This document shows positions 59,870-64,000 of a stretch of 64,000 nt of DNA, piece after piece; within the stretch, counting starts at the first letter, position 1, and each line of letters begins with the position of its first letter. The notes under the pieces are model-generated. The model was not told the origin of the DNA. It made no database searches and saw only the letters and a program-made list of their open reading frames with translations. The translations under genes and the position numbers were made by a program. The stretch is from Streptomyces roseofulvus (GTDB lineage: Bacteria; Actinomycetota; Actinomycetes; Streptomycetales; Streptomycetaceae), in the NCBI RefSeq assembly GCF_039534915.1, contig NZ_BAAAWE010000001.1, positions 5,952,001-6,016,000 on the forward strand, given 5' to 3'.

Positions 59870-61458
59870 CCGGAGACCACCAGACGCTCGCCCTGCTGCT
59901 CTTCAGCCTCTTCGTCGCCGTGACCCTCGCCATCACCACCTGGGTCAGCCGCAACCGGCACGGATCCGCCGAGGAGTTCTACGCGGGCGGCCGGCTCTTC
60001 TCGCCGATGGAGAACGGGTTCGCCATCGCGGGCGACTACATGTCCGCCGCCTCCTTCCTCGGCATCTCGGGCCTCATCGCCCTCTACGGCTACGACGGCA
60101 TGCTCTACTCGGTCGGCTTCCTCGTCGCCTGGCTGGTGGTGCTCCTCCTCGTCGCCGAACTCGTCCGCAACTGCGGCCGGTTCACCCTCGCCGACGTCGT
60201 CGCCGCGCGGATGGCCGAACGACCGGTGCGGATCGCGGCCGGCACCTCCTCGGTGGCCGTCTCCGTGCTCTACCTGGTGGCCCAGATGGTGGGCGCCGGC
60301 AGCCTGGTGGCCCTCCTCCTCGGCGGCACCGGCGAGGCGGCGCGCACCTGGACCGTCGTCGGCGTCGGCGCGCTGATGGTGATCTACGTGTCCCTCGGCG
60401 GGATGCGGGCCACCACCTGGATCCAGATCGTCAAGGCGGTGCTGCTGATGGCCGGCACCGTCGCGCTCACCGTCCTCGTCCTGGTCCGCTTCCACGGCGA
60501 CGTGAACAGCCTGCTCAGCACCGCCGCCGAGCGCAGCGGGCACGGCACCGCCTTCCTCGGCCCCGGACTGCGGTACGGCGGCGACTGGACCGCCCGGCTG
60601 GACTTCATCAGCCTCGGCCTCGCGCTCGTCCTCGGCACGGCGGGCCTGCCGCACATCCTGTCCCGCTTCTACACCGTGCCCACCGCGCGCGCCGCCCGCC
60701 GCTCGGTCGTCTGGTCCATCGGCCTCATCGGCGGCTTCTACCTGATGACCATCGTCCTCGGCTTCGGCGCCGCCGCGATCATCGGCTCCGCCGAGGTCCG
60801 CGCCTCCAACGCCTCCGGGAACACGGCCGTCCCGCTGCTCGCCCTCGACCTCGGCGGCGGGGCGGGCTCGACCGGCGGCACCGTGCTCTTCGCGGTCGTC
60901 GCGGCCGTCGCCTTCGCGACCATCCTCGCCGTCGTCGCCGGGATCACCCTGGCGTCCTCCGCCTCCGTCGCCCACGACCTGTACGCCTCGCTGCGCCGGT
61001 CCGGCGGGAGGCAGTACGGCGAGGTCACGGTGGCGCGGGTGGCCGCCGCCGTCATCGGCGCCGCCGCGATCGGGCTCGGGCTGCTCGCCCGCGACCTCAA
61101 CGTGGCCTTCCTCGTCGGACTCGCCTTCGCGGTGGCCGCCTCGGCCAACCTGCCGGTGCTGCTGTACTCGCTGTTCTGGCGCCGGTTCACCACCCGGGGC
61201 GCGGTCTGGTCGGTCTACGGCGGACTCGTCCCGGCGGTGCTCCTGGTGGTGTTCTCGCCGGTCGTCTCGGGCAGCCCCGAGGCGCTCTTCCCGGGAGTGG
61301 ACTTCCACGTCTTCCCGCTGCAGAACCCCGGCGTGGTCTCCATCCCGCTCGGCTTCCTGGCCGGCTGGCTCGGCACGGTCGCCTCGCCCGAGCCGCCGGA
61401 CGAGGCGCGGCACGCCGAGACCGAGGTGCGGGCGCTCACCGGCGCGGGCGCCGCCTGA
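59866..61458 (+). CDS. Cation-solute symporter (ActP-like, SSS family)
   Basis: A 530-residue sodium:solute symporter family protein with about 13 transmembrane helices. It opens with HQTLALLLFSLFVAVTLAITTW, then the family FYAGGRLFSPMENGFAIAGDYMSAASFLGISG. GMRATTWIQIVKAVLL and GTAGLPHILSRFYTVP are typical of the acetate/short-chain carboxylate members. GTG 59866 overlaps the DUF485 stop (GTGA). It probably imports a monocarboxylate with Na or H ions. The convergent CitA/CitB-like two-component system nearby is a likely controller (inference). Confidence 0.92.
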   Translation: MTGDHQTLALLLFSLFVAVTLAITTWVSRNRHGSAEEFYAGGRLFSPMENGFAIAGDYMSAASFLGISGLIALYGYDGMLYSVGFLVAWLVVLLLVAELVRNCGRFTLADVVAARMAERPVRIAAGTSSVAVSVLYLVAQMVGAGSLVALLLGGTGEAARTWTVVGVGALMVIYVSLGGMRATTWIQIVKAVLLMAGTVALTVLVLVRFHGDVNSLLSTAAERSGHGTAFLGPGLRYGGDWTARLDFISLGLALVLGTAGLPHILSRFYTVPTARAARRSVVWSIGLIGGFYLMTIVLGFGAAAIIGSAEVRASNASGNTAVPLLALDLGGGAGSTGGTVLFAVVAAVAFATILAVVAGITLASSASVAHDLYASLRRSGGRQYGEVTVARVAAAVIGAAAIGLGLLARDLNVAFLVGLAFAVAASANLPVLLYSLFWRRFTTRGAVWSVYGGLVPAVLLVVFSPVVSGSPEALFPGVDFHVFPLQNPGVVSIPLGFLAGWLGTVASPEPPDEARHAETEVRALTGAGAA

Positions 61459-61512
61459 CGCCGCCGAGATCGCGGGTGCGGGACACCAGGAGATCGGGGC
61501 GGCCCCGGGGAC

Positions 61513-62193
61513 TCAGCGGGACGAGACCCAGGTGTAGCGGTGCTCGGGGCGGCCGGTCTCGCCGTACCGGAGGGAGAGGCGGACGCGCCCGGTCCGTTCG
61601 AGCAGCTTGAGGTAGCGCTGGGCGGTCTGGCGGCTGACGCCGGTCCGCTCGGCGAGCTCCTGGGTGGAGAGCGGGCCGGCGGCGGCCAGCAGCGCCTGGC
61701 GGACCAGTTCGGCCGTCGTCGGCGAGTGCCCCTTGGGCAGGTCGGGGGCGACGGTGCCGGCCGCCAGGGTGCCGAAGATCCGGTCGACCTCGGCCTGTTC
61801 CGCCTCGCCGCCGCTCTCCAGGGCGCGGCGGAGGGCCGCGTACGCCTCCAGCTTGGCCCGCAGGCCGGCGAAGTTGAACGGCTTGACCAGGTACTGGAGG
61901 GCGCCGTGCCGCATCGCAGCCTGGACGGTCGCCACGTCCCGGGCGGCCGTCACCATGATCACGTCGCACTGGTGGCCGCGGGCCCGCAGCTCGCGGATGG
62001 CGGCGAGGCCGTTCTCGTCGGGGAGGTAGTGGTCGAGGAGGACGAGGTCCACCGGCCGTCCGTCGAGGACGGCGAGGGCCTCCGCGGTGGAGTGGGCGGT
62101 GGCCGCGACCCGGAAGCCGGGCAGCTTGGTCACGTACGCGGCGTTCACCCTCGCCACCCGGATGTCGTCGTCGACGACGAGCACGTCGATCAT
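61513..62193 (-). CDS. CitB/DcuR-type response regulator
   Basis: A 226-residue regulator. Receiver acidic pocket Asp8-Asp10 (VLVVDDDIRVARV), phosphoacceptor Asp54 (LVLLDHYLPDENG) and YLVKPFNF are present. The C-terminal helix-turn-helix is STQELAERTGVSRQTAQRYLKLLERTGRV, of the kind used by carboxylate-responsive regulators. Its start ATGA overlaps the kinase stop by 4 nt. It converges on the symporter gene with a 54-bp gap, and transporter regulation is the natural guess. Confidence 0.93.
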   Translation of the reverse strand: MIDVLVVDDDIRVARVNAAYVTKLPGFRVAATAHSTAEALAVLDGRPVDLVLLDHYLPDENGLAAIRELRARGHQCDVIMVTAARDVATVQAAMRHGALQYLVKPFNFAGLRAKLEAYAALRRALESGGEAEQAEVDRIFGTLAAGTVAPDLPKGHSPTTAELVRQALLAAAGPLSTQELAERTGVSRQTAQRYLKLLERTGRVRLSLRYGETGRPEHRYTWVSSR

Positions 62194-63974
62194 CGGGACG
62201 GCTCCTCGGCCGGGGCCGGGGCCGGGTCCGGGTCCGGGTCCGGGGCGAGGGTCGCGGCCGGGTCCGGGGCCGGGGGCGAGTCCGGCTCCGCCGGTGGGGT
62301 CGGTCCTGCCGGTGCCGGAGGGGTGGGCGGGGCCGGAGGGGCCGGTTCCGTGAGGGCGTCCGGCAGGACCACCGTGAACTCCGCGCCGCCGGCCGGGCCG
62401 GCCGTCACGCGCGCGGTGCCGCCGCGCCGCTCGGCGAGGCGCCGGACGAGCGCCAGCCCGAGGCCGCGCCTGCCGTGGGAGGGCGGCTCCTTGGTCGTCC
62501 ATCCCTCGGTGAAGATCAGCTGCCTGCGGTCCTCGGGGACGCCGGGGCCGCTGTCGGCGACCCGCAGGACCACCGTCCGCCCGTCAGCGCGCAGCGTCAC
62601 CTCGACCCGGGCGTCCGGGTTGCCGGCGGCGGCGTCCAGGGCGTTGTCGACGAGGTTGCCGACGACGGTGACGAGTTCGCGCGGGTCCACCAGCCGGTCG
62701 GGGAGCAGGGAGTCGGGGGCGATCCGCAGCGAGACCCCGCGCTCGGCCGCGACCGTCGCCTTGCCGACCAGCAGCGCCGCCAGCAGCGGGTCGTGGACCT
62801 TCTCGGTCACCTGCTCGGCGGTGGCCCGGTGCACCCCGACGACCTCGGTGACGAAGTCGGCGGCCTCGTCGTACAGCTCCAGTTCCAGCAGGCCGAGGAG
62901 GGTGTGGAGGCGGTTGGCGTGCTCGTGGTCCTGGGCGCGCAGGGCGTCGATCAGGCCGCGGGTCGAGTCCAGCTCCCGGCCCAGCCGCTCCAGTTCGGTG
63001 CGGTCGCGGAGGGTGGCCACCGCGCCGCCGTCGTCCGTCGGCATCCGGTTGGCGATCAGCACCCGGTGCCCCTGGACGGTCACCAGGTCGGCCCCGGTGA
63101 CCCGGCCGGTCAGCACGTCCGCCGTACGGCCCGGGCCGAGCAGCGCGTCGAGCGGGCGCCCGGCAGCCTCGGGGCCGAGGCCGAGCAGCCGCTGCGCCTC
63201 GTCGTTGAGGAGCCGTACGGAGCCCCTGCGGTCCAGCGCCACCACGCCCTCGCGGATGCCGTGCAGCATCGCCTCACGCTCGGCGAGCAGCGCCGAGATG
63301 TCGGAGAAGGCCAGGTCACGGGTCTGCCGCTGGATCCGTCGGGAGATCAGGTACGCGGCGAGCGCGCCGGCCGCGAGCGCGCCGCCCGCGTAGGCCAGGA
63401 GGCCGGGGATCGCGGAGAGCAGCCGGTCGCGGACGCTGTCGTACTCGATGCCGACGGAGACCGCGCCGACGATCCCGCCGTCGGCGTTCCGCAGCGGGGC
63501 CTTGCCGCGCGCGGAGCGGCCCAGGGTGCCGCTGTCGATCTCCATGACCTCGCGGCCCGCGAGGACCTCGCTCGGGTCGGTGGAGACGATCCGGCCGATC
63601 TGGACGGGGTCGGGGTGCGACCAGCGCACCCCGCGCGTGTCCATGACGACCACGTACTCGGCGCCGGTCGCCGCCCGGACCCGTTCCGCCTCGCGCTGCA
63701 CCGGTCCCGTCGCCGACGGCGGCCCGCCGGCCAGGTCGGCGGCCGTACGGGAGGAGGCCATGGTCTCCGCGATGGCCAGCGCCCGCCGCATGGCCTGGTC
63801 GTCCAGCTGGGCGCTCAGCGGGGCCAGGAAGAACCCGGTGGCCAGCACGGTGACGCCGGTGGCGACGGCCAGCTGCATCAGCAGCACCTGCGAGAACACC
63901 CGACGCGGCCACCCCAGCCGGCGCCGCCGGCGCACGGCCGGCGGCGCGGAGGGGATCGATCCGGTGCTGCCCAT
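62190..63974 (-). CDS. CitA/DcuS-family sensor histidine kinase
   Basis: A 594-residue kinase. A first helix (about 28-52) and a PAS-like periplasmic sensor domain follow (53-190; VRWSHPDPVQIGRI and GSVSVG-type end). A second helix lies at about 195-215 and a cytoplasmic PAS domain follows. The phosphoacceptor is His350 in AQDHEHANRLHTLLGL, typical of the DcuS/CitA class that senses citrate or C4-dicarboxylates. The ATPase box is GNLVDNALDAAAG. A Pro/Asp-rich disordered tail ends the protein. It lies close to the right edge of the window. Confidence 0.92.
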   Translation of the reverse strand: MGSTGSIPSAPPAVRRRRRLGWPRRVFSQVLLMQLAVATGVTVLATGFFLAPLSAQLDDQAMRRALAIAETMASSRTAADLAGGPPSATGPVQREAERVRAATGAEYVVVMDTRGVRWSHPDPVQIGRIVSTDPSEVLAGREVMEIDSGTLGRSARGKAPLRNADGGIVGAVSVGIEYDSVRDRLLSAIPGLLAYAGGALAAGALAAYLISRRIQRQTRDLAFSDISALLAEREAMLHGIREGVVALDRRGSVRLLNDEAQRLLGLGPEAAGRPLDALLGPGRTADVLTGRVTGADLVTVQGHRVLIANRMPTDDGGAVATLRDRTELERLGRELDSTRGLIDALRAQDHEHANRLHTLLGLLELELYDEAADFVTEVVGVHRATAEQVTEKVHDPLLAALLVGKATVAAERGVSLRIAPDSLLPDRLVDPRELVTVVGNLVDNALDAAAGNPDARVEVTLRADGRTVVLRVADSGPGVPEDRRQLIFTEGWTTKEPPSHGRRGLGLALVRRLAERRGGTARVTAGPAGGAEFTVVLPDALTEPAPPAPPTPPAPAGPTPPAEPDSPPAPDPAATLAPDPDPDPAPAPAEEPSR

Positions 63975-64000
63975 GCCCGAAACGGTACGGGGACGGCGGC

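Noticed and set aside
59422..61458. A single frame joining sequence upstream of 59863 to the symporter
   Set aside because: The upstream part is a shadow of the DUF485 gene in another frame; symporter and DUF485 are separate genes with a 4-nt overlap.

Overview
The window is chromosomal DNA from a Streptomyces or very close relative. It has very high GC with G/C at nearly all third codon positions, frequent GTG starts and long GC hairpins without U-tracts. It also carries lineage-specific genes: a WhiH-type sporulation regulator next to the principal sigma factor HrdB, an nrdR-nrdJ operon, an MT0933-type antitoxin and a DUF7455 protein. The gene order (miaB, miaA, dapF, rshA-like, hflX, lexA, nrdR-nrdJ, rnhB, recQ, whiH, hrdB, parE) is that of the conserved chromosome core as I know it from S. 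coelicolor. I see no rRNA, tRNA, CRISPR array, transposase or phage gene.

Layout. 1-9250: two two-component systems (OmpR type with its kinase; NarL type with its kinase), an orphan TAXI substrate-binding protein, a four-carbon acid sugar kinase, a DedA protein, and an isochorismatase-fold hydrolase beside a GlxA/AraC regulator. 9368-15079: housekeeping genes for tRNA A37 modification (miaB, miaA) and lysine/peptidoglycan precursor (dapF), with small lineage genes between. 15309-22252: a long RelA/SpoT homologue with a diverged synthetase half, a block of GC-rich tandem repeats, a secreted M1 peptidase, HflX and a secreted trypsin-fold lipoprotein.

22581-28744: a compact four-gene NRPS-independent siderophore operon: diaminobutyrate-type aminotransferase, IucA/IucC synthetase, IucB-type acyltransferase, and a second DesD-like synthetase. 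It has no hydroxylase, decarboxylase or transporter, and one gene carries a TTA codon. It is the best candidate in the window for a system with an undescribed product.

28795-35705: DNA damage and dNTP supply: DinG-type helicase, lexA with an SOS box, and nrdR-nrdJ behind two NrdR boxes 31 bp apart. 35803-43471: small genes (TerD, DUF4937, phosphatase, ADP-ribosylglycohydrolase), an MFS exporter/TetR pair with two near-identical operators, rnhB, and two convergent unknown genes. 43700-50459: a RecQ helicase with a C-terminal phosphoribosyltransferase-like domain, two DnaA boxes in its divergent upstream region, DUF4192, a glycogen-debranching-like protein and an NrtR-like Nudix regulator.

50584-59210: an ABC-type fusion protein with degenerate ATPase motifs, whiH, hrdB, a trypsin-like protease, a small zinc-ribbon protein and parE. 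59429-63974: a DUF485/cation-solute symporter pair facing a CitA/CitB-type two-component system that probably senses a carboxylate. Several genes have a TANNNT hexamer 6-10 nt before the start codon, which suggests leaderless transcripts.
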